Shown here in pieces: positions 1 to 6,681 of a DNA stretch of 7,720 nucleotides. This DNA comes from Erysipelotrichaceae bacterium (GTDB taxonomy: Bacteria > Bacillota_I > Bacilli_A > Erysipelotrichales > Coprobacillaceae). Within the stretch, counting starts at the first letter, position 1. Every line of letters begins with the position of its first letter. A program made the position numbers and the translations under genes. The stretch spans positions 1-7,720 of the forward strand of contig JAJQDJ010000069.1 in NCBI GenBank assembly GCA_021202205.1. Reading direction: 5' to 3'. The notes beneath the pieces are model-generated. The model made no database searches. It saw only the letters and a list, made by a program, of their open reading frames with translations, and had not been told where the DNA came from.

Positions 1-54
1 GGCTGCCCTCCAAATCAGCCCTCCCTTAATTCCAGTTTCCTTTTACAATACGGG

Positions 55-83
55 TTCATTTTACATGTTAGAGAATATAAAAT
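55..83 (+). promoter_or_regulatory. Weak candidate promoter of the LCP gene
   Basis: A possible -10 TAAAAT (78-83) lies 17 bases after a poor -35 TTCATT (55-60). It would start transcription near 90, about 50 bases before the LCP start codon. No extended -10 TG is present, unlike the other promoters here. The region is AT-rich enough for chance matches, so this is only the best available candidate. Confidence 0.25.
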
Positions 84-138
84 CAAGCATTGCAAAATAA
101 AAGTGGATATGGTAATCTTACATAAAGGATGTGGAAAT

Positions 139-1329
139 ATGAGGTTATTTGGCAATAAAATATTAAGAATTATCGTATTTATAATACAAATTGTCACTTC
201 TCTCTTACTTATTGGGACAGCATACTTGATTGATATTTTTCCAGACAATTACTTAATAATTGCTTGTGTCGTTTTATTTTTATTAGCAATAATCAGTGCA
301 TTAATTATTTTTAAAAAAGCACCAAGCAAGAAGTCGTTGTTTATGCAAATTATTAGTGTATTATTAAGCTGTGCTATGCTAATAGGGAGTTTTTATATTT
401 ATAAATGGGGTGAAGCTTTTGATTTGATGACGAGTAGTGAATTTCAAACAAGGGCGATATCAATAGTTGTTTTAGAAGATTCTGAAATCAAAAATGAAAA
501 TATGATATCTAATCATACATTAGGATATGTTTCAAGTGTGAATACAGAAAATATGCATACAGCTATTATGACTATCAATGAAGAAATTGCTGATGTTAGT
601 TATAGTAGCTACAGTGATTTTGAAACGATTATTGGAGATTTTTATGATTGTGAAATTGATGCCTTGTTGTTGGATGAATCATTTCGTAGTTTAGTAGAAG
701 ATTATCAAAGTACTTTTAGTGATGATACACGTGTTGTTTATCAAATTATCTTAGAAGAGGTGACAGCAAGTGCTAATAGTGTTGATGTTACTTCGACTCC
801 ATTTTTGGTTTATATAAGTGGTAATGATGAATATGGAGATTTATCCAGTGTTTCACGTAGTGATGTGAATATGTTGGTTGCCGTGAATCCTAATACACAT
901 CAAATATTAATGATAAGTATTCCTAGAGATACATATTATCCATTACATACGAATGGTGAATATGACAAGTTTACGCATTCAGGTTATTATGGTATTCAAG
1001 AAAGTATTAATACTTTACAGGATATCATTTCAGAAGAAATTAACTATTATGTTAAATTGAATTTTACATCTTTCATGGATATTGTTGATGCTTTAGGTGG
1101 TATTACAGTTTACTCACCAACAGCTTTTACAACATATATTGGTAACTATGACATTGTTGAAGGTGAAAATACGCTTAATGCTAAGCAGGCGCTTGCTTTT
1201 GTGCGTGAAAGAAAATCATTCTTAGATGGTGATTTTGCGCGTAATAGAAACCAGCAACGTATGTTAAGTGCCATTATTAAGAAAGTATGTTCACCAAGTA
1301 TATTGGTATCTTATGCTTCTGTTTTTTGA
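139..1329 (+). CDS. LCP (LytR-CpsA-Psr) family protein, 5' part of a frameshifted gene (whole gene 139-1597)
   Basis: LCP enzymes are membrane-anchored phosphotransferases that move wall teichoic acid or other polymers from undecaprenyl pyrophosphate to peptidoglycan outside the cell; older annotations call them LytR transcriptional regulators or attenuators. The ATG at 139 follows AAAGGA (124-129) at 9 bases; an in-frame GTG at 103 has no such site. Residues about 11-31, 38-58 and 68-88 are three membrane helices. Residues about 102-205 form an extra extracytoplasmic domain. The LCP core begins near 221 and shows R240-S-D242, IPRDTY (R263, D264), FVRERK (R356, R358) and GDFARNRNQQR (364-374). 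The frame ends at TGA 1327-1329 after 396 residues, just where the family continues with a conserved C-terminal part; that part is found in frame 2. Removing one T from the T6 run restores a 485-residue protein. All conserved arginines lie before the break, but the fold would be incomplete. Which polymer it handles cannot be told. Confidence 0.88.
   Translation: MRLFGNKILRIIVFIIQIVTSLLLIGTAYLIDIFPDNYLIIACVVLFLLAIISALIIFKKAPSKKSLFMQIISVLLSCAMLIGSFYIYKWGEAFDLMTSSEFQTRAISIVVLEDSEIKNENMISNHTLGYVSSVNTENMHTAIMTINEEIADVSYSSYSDFETIIGDFYDCEIDALLLDESFRSLVEDYQSTFSDDTRVVYQIILEEVTASANSVDVTSTPFLVYISGNDEYGDLSSVSRSDVNMLVAVNPNTHQILMISIPRDTYYPLHTNGEYDKFTHSGYYGIQESINTLQDIISEEINYYVKLNFTSFMDIVDALGGITVYSPTAFTTYIGNYDIVEGENTLNAKQALAFVRERKSFLDGDFARNRNQQRMLSAIIKKVCSPSILVSYASVF
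1322..1327 (+). other. Frameshift site: T6 run with one extra T (UUU-UGA)
   Basis: The codons read GTT TTT TGA with a T6 run at 1322-1327. With five T they would read GTT TTT GAG and continue straight into the frame-2 part that completes the LCP domain. The Phe codon 1324-1326 can slip forward one base onto an identical UUU (1325-1327), so a +1 shift would restore the frame, similar in outline to prfB. No Shine-Dalgarno-like stimulator is seen just upstream. A mutation or a sequencing error is the simpler explanation. Confidence 0.85.
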
Positions 1330-1597
1330 GGCTGTCAGCAAGAGTATCGAAACAAATATGTCGACATCTGAAATTAATTCATTAGTACAATTAGAACTAT
1401 CTGAATTAATTTCTTGGGATATTCAATCGTATCAAATTATTGGTGATTCTGCAACGATGCCTTGTTATTCATTAGGTGGGTTGAACGCTTCTGTTGTTAT
1501 TGCTTATGAGTCTTCAATTGAAAAGGCTACAGCTTATATTGACCAAATCATGGCAGGAGAGATAGTTGAAACAGAAACAGGAGATTTAGATCAGTAG
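1328..1597 (+). pseudogene. Displaced C-terminal part of the LCP protein
   Basis: This stretch, in frame 2 relative to frame 1 upstream, encodes 89 residues beginning EAVSKSIETNMSTSEI. That is the usual C-terminal portion of the LCP domain (SIETNMS, then a helix contacting the core), followed by an acidic tail ending in GDLDQ. It has no stop codon over its whole length, so the disruption is either recent, bypassed or artefactual. The frame is open back to a GTG at 1268, but that codon lies within the sense frame of the 5' part and has no convincing ribosome binding site, so independent translation is unlikely. Its TAG stop (1595-1597) overlaps the ribosome binding site of the next gene. Confidence 0.8.
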
Positions 1598-1600
1598 GAG
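1596..1600 (+). promoter_or_regulatory. Ribosome binding site overlapping the LCP stop
   Basis: AGGAG lies six bases before the ATG at 1607 and shares two bases with the TAG stop of the LCP reading frame. This arrangement favours translational coupling of the two genes. If ribosomes stop at the premature TGA 1327-1329, some 265 bases upstream, that coupling would be lost. Confidence 0.6.
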
Positions 1601-1606
1601 ATTATT

Positions 1607-1981
1607 ATGAACGAAACAATATTATATTATCATTTGGACTTATCAACGAAAGAGCATATTATAGAAATTGCTTCGCAATTAGACATTAAAGTAAGAGAAA
1701 TATTTGATAATCAAGTTAATGAAACGATGGGATATTTACTTCATCTTGATGGTTATGAATCATCATCAGAAATCAAAATTCCTGATAGACTCGATCAGTC
1801 ATTCTTATTCTTTGCTTTTATGAGTGATAAGCAATTGGATCTTTTATTAGAAATATTTAAAGTTAAAGAAATACCTTATATACCTTATAAGGCTATGTTA
1901 ACAGAAAATAATGTCGTCTATCCATTTTATCAATTATATCGTAATGTGGAGAATGAATATAAACAAATAAGTGGGCATTAA
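1607..1981 (+). CDS. DUF3783 domain-containing protein
   Basis: A 124-residue acidic, soluble protein without signal peptide or membrane helix, so presumably cytoplasmic. Residues about 66-118 resemble the DUF3783 family: a FFAFMSDKQLDLLLEIFK helix, then the loop EIPYIPYKAMLTENN, then a PFYQLYRNVENEY helix. Residues 1-60 form an unrecognised N-terminal half with a YYHLDLS start and MGYLLHL (41-47). The function of DUF3783 proteins is not established. The gene starts nine bases after the LCP stop and is probably cotranscribed with it; a separate promoter for mraY follows. The pairing suggests a shared envelope-related role, but this is only context. The start is well fixed by AGGAG at six bases. 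Confidence 0.8.
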   Translation: MNETILYYHLDLSTKEHIIEIASQLDIKVREIFDNQVNETMGYLLHLDGYESSSEIKIPDRLDQSFLFFAFMSDKQLDLLLEIFKVKEIPYIPYKAMLTENNVVYPFYQLYRNVENEYKQISGH

Positions 1982-1986
1982 GACTA

Positions 1987-2015
1987 TTGTTATTAAAAAA
2001 GATTTATGTTATATT
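1987..2015 (+). promoter_or_regulatory. Extended -10 promoter of mraY
   Basis: The -35 TTGTTA (1987-1992) and -10 TATATT (2010-2015) are separated by 17 bases, with TG at 2007-2008 forming an extended -10 (TGtTATATT). Transcription would start near 2022, leaving a leader of about 25 bases that contains AAGGAG (2034-2039) before the ATG at 2047. It resembles a vegetative sigma-A promoter and suggests that mraY-murD form a unit partly independent of the LCP-DUF3783 pair. Confidence 0.62.
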
Positions 2016-2046
2016 GTTGAGGAAAATGAATCGAAGGAGTTAGTTT

Positions 2047-3024
2047 ATGATAGAATTTATTAAAATAGTTCTTAATTTTATAGTAGCTTTTATATTGGTC
2101 ATGGTTGTCATGCCTAAGTCTATACAATATTTAAAAAAGTTAAAATTTGGACAAGTAGAAAGAGAAGAAGGCTTACAATCTCATAAATCAAAGGGTGGGA
2201 CACCTACAATGGGTGGGGCTGTCTTTATCCTTTGTGCTGTTATAGTTTTCTATGTCTTAAATATTTCTTCTTTTTCCAATCCTTATGTCAATTTGTTGAC
2301 TTTTGCATTTGTGGGATTCGGTTTGGTTGGTTTTTTAGATGATTATTTGATTGTCGTAAGAAAATCAAATGAAGGATTAAAACCAATCTATAAATATGCA
2401 TTGCAATCAATTTTAGCCATAGCATTTTACTTTTTAGCTATAAAGTTTATTCCAGATTTTGATACCATTATCACTATACCACTTGTACATATTGATTTGA
2501 ACTTGGGGTGGTTTTATCCTATACTCGTGTATTTTATGTTTACAGGTGGCAGCAATGCAGTCAATTTAACAGATGGGTTGGATGGACTTGCAACAGGACT
2601 TTCCATGATTGCAACCAGTGCTTTTGTGATTTTTGCAATTATGCATAAAAACTATGAATTAGCCATTTATGCTATGGCCATTGTTGGAGCATTGCTTGGC
2701 TTTATGTATTACAATTATCATCCAGCACAAATATTTATGGGTGATACAGGTTCATTGGCTTTGGGTGGCATGCTTGCTGCATTAGCGGTTTTAACATCTC
2801 AGGAGTTATTGTTTATTATTATTGGTGGTGTGTTTATTATGGAAACGTTATCTGTTATTATCCAGGTTGTGTCATTTAAGACAAGGGGTAAACGTGTATT
2901 TAAGATGGCACCAATCCATCATCATTTTGAGATGTTAGGCTGGAGTGAACAACAGGTTGTGATATCTTTCTGGTTCCTAGGCTTTATTTGTGGCATAGTT
3001 GGCTTAGTTATGGGAGTTATGTAA
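2047..3024 (+). CDS. mraY: Phospho-N-acetylmuramoyl-pentapeptide-transferase
   Basis: MraY is the polytopic membrane enzyme that transfers phospho-MurNAc-pentapeptide from UDP to undecaprenyl phosphate, giving lipid I, with Mg2+. The 325-residue length is normal for the family. Signature elements occur in order: HKSKGGTPTMGG (46-57), FLDDY with the Asp pair D98-D99, NLTDGLDGLATG (173-184, D176 and D179), FMGDTGS (230-236, D233) and PIHHHFE (289-295). About ten hydrophobic segments are spread between them, beginning with residues 5-23. AAGGAG (2034-2039) stands seven bases before the ATG. It is followed after a single base by murD, so the two are surely cotranscribed. No key residue is missing. 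Confidence 0.98.
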   Translation: MIEFIKIVLNFIVAFILVMVVMPKSIQYLKKLKFGQVEREEGLQSHKSKGGTPTMGGAVFILCAVIVFYVLNISSFSNPYVNLLTFAFVGFGLVGFLDDYLIVVRKSNEGLKPIYKYALQSILAIAFYFLAIKFIPDFDTIITIPLVHIDLNLGWFYPILVYFMFTGGSNAVNLTDGLDGLATGLSMIATSAFVIFAIMHKNYELAIYAMAIVGALLGFMYYNYHPAQIFMGDTGSLALGGMLAALAVLTSQELLFIIIGGVFIMETLSVIIQVVSFKTRGKRVFKMAPIHHHFEMLGWSEQQVVISFWFLGFICGIVGLVMGVM

Positions 3025-3025
3025 G

Positions 3026-4366
3026 ATGTTAACAGGTAAGAAAGTATTGGTGCTTGGCCTTGCAAGAAGTGGCAAGGCTGCTGTTGCATTGTTATTAAAT
3101 TTACATGCTTCTATTACTGTTAATGAATATGCACCAAGGGAAAAAATAGATTGTTATGATGAATATGTATCTCAAGGTATTGAAATGATTACAGGAGGAC
3201 ATCCTGATGATCTTTTTGAAAGAGATTTTGATTTTGTTGTGAAAAATCCAGGAATCAATTATCATAAGCCATTTATTTTAAGATTGAAGGAAAGAGGTAT
3301 TCCTGTTTATACAGAAATTGAATTGGCTTATCAGGTAGCTAAGAAGCAAAATTATATTGCTATTACTGGTACCAATGGTAAAACAACAACTGTGACTTTG
3401 ATTGAACAAATATTAAAAGATGCTTCTCATCATACATGTTTGGCAGGTAATGTAGGTATTCCTTATTCAAAATGTGTTTTAGAGGATCATTTGTTAGATA
3501 ATAGTGATTATGATGTTGTTTTAGAAATGTCTAATTTTCAATTGTTGGATATAGAAAAATTTCATCCTCATATTGCTTCGATTATCAATTTAACACCAGA
3601 TCATTTAGATTATATGGCTTCTCTTGATGAATATTATGCCTCTAAAACTCATATCTATATGAATCAAAATGAAGATGATTACTATTTACAGAATATTGAT
3701 GATCTTACTCTCAAACAATATTTAGATAGATATCCCCCTCAAGGTCAGTGTCTTACTTTTTCATTAGAAAATGAGGCTGATTGTATGCTCAAAGATCATG
3801 CAATATACTTTAAAAATCAACATATCATTGATCTTAATGAAATTAAAATTGTAGGTAAACACAATCTTCAAAATATGATGATTGCTATTATGGTAACTTA
3901 TTTATCTGGAGTATCTATCGAGCAAATTCATGACACTTTAGCTCGTTTTACAGGTGTAGAGCATCGCATTGAATTTGTGAAAGAAATCAATGGTGTGAAA
4001 TATTACAATGATTCTAAAGCGACTAATACTGATGCTGCCATTATTGCATTGAAAGCTTTTGATAAACCAGTTATCTTACTTATGGGTGGTTTTGAAAAAG
4101 GCTTGGATTTAAGTGAAATGGCTTCATATCATGACCATATTCAATCACTTATTTGTTTTGGTGCAGCCAAAGATCGTTTTGCACAAGATATGCACCACGA
4201 CAATACCTATGTTGTTGATAATATGGAAGCAGCTATTCATAAAGCTCATGAAATTGCTCAACAAGGTGATATTGTCTTATTGTCGCCTTCTACAAGTTCA
4301 TTTGATGAATTTAGTGGCTATGAACAGCGAGGCCGTGTTTTTAAAGAAATAGTGAATTGTTTATAA
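3026..4366 (+). CDS. murD: UDP-N-acetylmuramoyl-L-alanine--D-glutamate ligase
   Basis: MurD is the cytoplasmic ATP-dependent ligase that adds D-glutamate to UDP-MurNAc-L-Ala. The 446 residues match the family. The N-terminal UDP-binding domain begins VLVLGLARSGKAA (7-19). The central ATPase domain has the P-loop GTNGKTTT (115-122, K119), EMSNFQL (167-173), NLTPDHLDY (188-196) and the YASKTHIY segment whose K207 fits the carbamylated lysine. The C-terminal domain has GKHNLQN (277-283), EHRIE (312-316), NDSKATNTD (328-336) and LLSPSTSSFDEF (418-429). The start is one base after the mraY stop, with GGGAG (3012-3016) inside mraY, implying translational coupling. EMSNFQL has Asn where many MurD proteins have a second Ser. 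The stop codon runs straight into a terminator-like hairpin. Confidence 0.97.
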   Translation: MLTGKKVLVLGLARSGKAAVALLLNLHASITVNEYAPREKIDCYDEYVSQGIEMITGGHPDDLFERDFDFVVKNPGINYHKPFILRLKERGIPVYTEIELAYQVAKKQNYIAITGTNGKTTTVTLIEQILKDASHHTCLAGNVGIPYSKCVLEDHLLDNSDYDVVLEMSNFQLLDIEKFHPHIASIINLTPDHLDYMASLDEYYASKTHIYMNQNEDDYYLQNIDDLTLKQYLDRYPPQGQCLTFSLENEADCMLKDHAIYFKNQHIIDLNEIKIVGKHNLQNMMIAIMVTYLSGVSIEQIHDTLARFTGVEHRIEFVKEINGVKYYNDSKATNTDAAIIALKAFDKPVILLMGGFEKGLDLSEMASYHDHIQSLICFGAAKDRFAQDMHHDNTYVVDNMEAAIHKAHEIAQQGDIVLLSPSTSSFDEFSGYEQRGRVFKEIVNCL

Positions 4367-4399
4367 CAGGATCTATCATGATTCTGTTTTTTTATTTTT
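4365..4399 (+). terminator. Intrinsic terminator or attenuator between murD and ftsW
   Basis: AACAGGATC (4365-4373) pairs with GATTCTGTT (4380-4388) in a nine-base-pair stem with one G-U pair and the loop TATCAT. A T-rich tract follows immediately: seven T at 4387-4393 (the first two also in the stem), an A, then five T at 4395-4399. The stem begins within the murD stop codon. I see no convincing promoter between it and ftsW, so it probably acts as a partial terminator that lowers ftsW transcription relative to mraY-murD. Stem GC content is modest, which limits certainty about its strength. Confidence 0.6.
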
Positions 4400-4416
4400 A
4401 TCATATATTAATTTGT

Positions 4417-4423
4417 GGAGGGG
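4417..4423 (+). promoter_or_regulatory. Ribosome binding site fixing the ftsW start
   Basis: GGAGGGG lies five bases before the ATG at 4429 (eight if counted from the GGAG core). It decides this start over an in-frame ATG at 4378, which falls in the terminator loop and has only a weak AGGA (4368-4371), and over a TTG at 4357 that overlaps murD. Confidence 0.75.
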
Positions 4424-4428
4424 TGAAG

Positions 4429-5511
4429 ATGAAGACAAAAAGAATGATTATTATAACTATAATGATTGTGATAATTGGGCTGGTAAGTGTCTATAGTTCT
4501 TCACATGTTTGGGCTTATTATAAGTATGATAGTTATTATTATATTAAGCGACAGTGCTTATTTGCATTTTTAGGAATGTTGATGGTGTTTATTATTTCTA
4601 AAATTGATTATCATATTTATTATAGATATGCCAAACTTATTTTGGTTGTATGTTTTATTTTGCTAGGATTAGTTTTGATTCCAGGTATTGGTGTTGTTAG
4701 GGGAGGAAGTCGCAGTTGGTTTAATTTAGGTATCTTTGCCTTGCAACCTAGTGAATTGTTTAAATTAGGGATCATTATTTTTAGTGCTTCTTATTTGGAT
4801 AAGTATTATTTGAAAATGAAAAAAATACGTTATTGCTTAGGACTATTATTGATTATGGGTTTGGGATTTGCACTCATTATGCTCCAACCTGATTTTGGTA
4901 GTGGTGTTGTTATGGCTTGTAGTATTTTGATTATGATTATTGTTTCGCCTTTTCCTTTTAAATATTTTATATTTTTAGGAATACTAGGTTTAGCGGGAAT
5001 CGTTTTTATGATTTTAACAGCCAGTTATCGAATGGAACGTATACTTTCTTTTTTGGATCCTTTCAGTGATCCATTAGGTAGTGGCTTTCAGGCAATTCAA
5101 GCTTTGTATGCAATTGGCCCAGGTGGATTATTAGGTGTAGTTTTTGATAATAGCATTCAAAAATACTTTTATTTACCTGAGCCTCAAACAGATTTTATAT
5201 TTGCTATTATTTGTGAAGAGTTTGGTTTTGTTGGTGGTGGTTTTTTAATCTTCCTTTACTGGCAATTGATTTCTACTGTTTTAAAAATGAGTACGTATAC
5301 CAATGATTTATTTGGTTGCTTTTTAATGTTGGGAATCATATCGATGATAGGGGTTCAAACATTGATTAATTTGGGTGTTGTCGTAGGATTGTTGCCCATT
5401 ACTGGTATTACCTTGCCTTTAATTAGTTATGGTGGAAAAAGTTTAACGATTACACTTGCCAGTATCGGTATAATCTTAAATGTTATCAAGCAATCTAAAA
5501 AGTTTTCTTGA
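4429..5511 (+). CDS. ftsW: SEDS-family peptidoglycan glycosyltransferase FtsW (SpoVE-like)
   Basis: SEDS proteins polymerise lipid II into glycan strands in the membrane; FtsW does so at the septum with a class B penicillin-binding protein. From the chosen start the protein has 360 residues, close to B. subtilis SpoVE, with about ten membrane helices. Motifs: GLVSVYSSS at the end of helix 1 (17-25), RGGSRSWFNLG (91-101), ALQPSELFKLG (104-114), LQPDFGSG (152-159), EPQTDFIFAIICEEFG (251-266), in which D255 aligns with the catalytic Asp of the family, and GLLPITGITLPLISYGG (320-336). The position between murD and murG is that of spoVE in B. subtilis. The closing motif reads SYGGKSL, while SYGGSSL is usual. 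No sporulation gene is visible, so ftsW is preferred to spoVE. RodA is less likely given the location. Confidence 0.93.
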   Translation: MKTKRMIIITIMIVIIGLVSVYSSSHVWAYYKYDSYYYIKRQCLFAFLGMLMVFIISKIDYHIYYRYAKLILVVCFILLGLVLIPGIGVVRGGSRSWFNLGIFALQPSELFKLGIIIFSASYLDKYYLKMKKIRYCLGLLLIMGLGFALIMLQPDFGSGVVMACSILIMIIVSPFPFKYFIFLGILGLAGIVFMILTASYRMERILSFLDPFSDPLGSGFQAIQALYAIGPGGLLGVVFDNSIQKYFYLPEPQTDFIFAIICEEFGFVGGGFLIFLYWQLISTVLKMSTYTNDLFGCFLMLGIISMIGVQTLINLGVVVGLLPITGITLPLISYGGKSLTITLASIGIILNVIKQSKKFS

Positions 5512-5526
5512 TATTTATAAGATTAT

Positions 5527-5557
5527 TTGAAACATTTTTATATTTGTATGTTATAAT
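5527..5557 (+). promoter_or_regulatory. Extended -10 promoter of murG
   Basis: A perfect -10 TATAAT (5552-5557) carries TG at 5549-5550, giving TGtTATAAT. The -35 TTGAAA (5527-5532) matches five of six consensus bases but the spacer is 19 bases, which an extended -10 usually tolerates. Transcription would start near 5564 with a leader of about 27 bases before the murG ATG. murG-murB can therefore be expressed even if the murD-ftsW hairpin stops upstream transcripts. Confidence 0.72.
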
Positions 5558-5590
5558 AGTATCATAACGTGGTGAAAGGAAGATTGTCAA

Positions 5591-6679
5591 ATGAAAATTA
5601 TTGTCAGTGCTGGAGGAACGGGTGGTCATCTGTATCCTGCTCTGGCTCTTGTTGATTATATAAAAACTCAAGATAAGGATGCCCAGTTCCTTTTTGTAGG
5701 TACGACCGATAGATTAGAGTCACAAGTTGTACCACAATTAGGTTATCATTATCGTGGCTTAAAAGTGAAAGGATTGGTTGGTAATCCTTTACAAAAACTA
5801 AAAAATGCTCTTATATTTGTGAATTCTTTAGGAGCTTCTAAAAAAATCCTAAAAGAATTTCAGCCTGATATTGTTATTGGTTTTGGAGGCTATCCAAGTG
5901 CATCTATTGTTTTGGCAGCTAGTCAAAAGCATATACCAACGATGATTCATGAACAGAATTCTATTATTGGGTTAACCAATAAGATTTTAATTAAGCGTGT
6001 TGATAAGATTGTATGTTGTTATGAAAAAGCTTATCATAATTTTCCTGAAGAAAAAACTGTATTGCTTGGAAATCCTCGTGCCAGTGTTGTTTCTTCTAAA
6101 GAATTACATGATATACATGATTTGTATCAGATTGAAAAAAACAAAAAAACTGTTGTGATTGTGATGGGAAGTTTAGGATCTTCTTCCGTTAATGAAATTA
6201 TGAAAGATGCCTTAAAAAAAATGCAACACGAAAATTATGATGTTATATATGTGACGGGAAAGAATTTTTATGATTCTATGAAAGAAGAATTAAATGATTT
6301 GAATAAGTCTATTCATTTGGTTCCATATATTGATGATATGCCTAGCTTAATTTCTAGTTGCGATTTGATTGTGAGTCGTGCTGGAGCAACAACTTTAGCT
6401 GAGATTACAGCTTTAGGAGCTGCTTCATTGATTATTCCAAGTCCTTATGTTGTGGCCAATCATCAAGAATACAATGCTAAGGAACTTGTAGATAAACAGG
6501 CAGCTCATTGGATATTAGAAAAAGATTTGAATGCTGATAGTTTTGTGGAAGAAGTTAATCTTTTATTGAGTGATGAAAAGATGCTTCAAACTCTTAAACA
6601 TAATGCAAGAGAACTTGGAAAACCACATGCCTGTCAGGATATATATCAGGAAATATTGAAAACGTTAGAAAGGAAGTAA
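5591..6679 (+). CDS. murG: UDP-GlcNAc--MurNAc-(pentapeptide) pyrophosphoryl-undecaprenol GlcNAc transferase
   Basis: MurG is a GT-B, family 28 glycosyltransferase on the inner face of the membrane that converts lipid I to lipid II using UDP-GlcNAc. The 362 residues are typical. The N-terminal acceptor domain shows SAGGTGGHLYPALAL (6-20), a second glycine-rich segment IGFGGYPSAS (96-105) and HEQNSIIGLTN (120-130). The C-terminal donor domain shows LLGNPR (158-163), VMGSLGSSSVN (191-201), then SRAGATTLAE (262-271; E271 fits the UDP-ribose contact) and NHQEYNA (290-296). AAAGGAAG (5575-5582) precedes the ATG by eight bases. It is preceded by its own promoter and followed by murB after two bases. 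The gene contains an in-frame A8 run (6214-6221) and two A7 runs near 6135-6149. Confidence 0.97.
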   Translation: MKIIVSAGGTGGHLYPALALVDYIKTQDKDAQFLFVGTTDRLESQVVPQLGYHYRGLKVKGLVGNPLQKLKNALIFVNSLGASKKILKEFQPDIVIGFGGYPSASIVLAASQKHIPTMIHEQNSIIGLTNKILIKRVDKIVCCYEKAYHNFPEEKTVLLGNPRASVVSSKELHDIHDLYQIEKNKKTVVIVMGSLGSSSVNEIMKDALKKMQHENYDVIYVTGKNFYDSMKEELNDLNKSIHLVPYIDDMPSLISSCDLIVSRAGATTLAEITALGAASLIIPSPYVVANHQEYNAKELVDKQAAHWILEKDLNADSFVEEVNLLLSDEKMLQTLKHNARELGKPHACQDIYQEILKTLERK

Positions 6680-6681
6680 AT

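Noticed and set aside
15..248. Minus-strand open frame of 77 codons
   Set aside because: It overlaps the well-supported LCP start region, has no recognisable motif, and its hydrophobic content is the complement of the AT-rich membrane-helix coding sequence.
1268..1597. Independent gene starting at GTG 1268
   Set aside because: Its first 20 codons overlap the conserved LCP frame out of phase, and only the part after 1328 matches the LCP family, so it is a frameshift product.
4113..4352. Plus-strand open frame of 79 codons inside murD
   Set aside because: Out-of-frame shadow of the conserved murD C-terminal domain; no ribosome binding site or family features.
5484..5513. Inverted repeat TATCAAG/CTTGATA at the end of ftsW
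   Set aside because: The seven-base-pair stem is AT-rich and is not followed by a clear T-tract, so it is not called a terminator.
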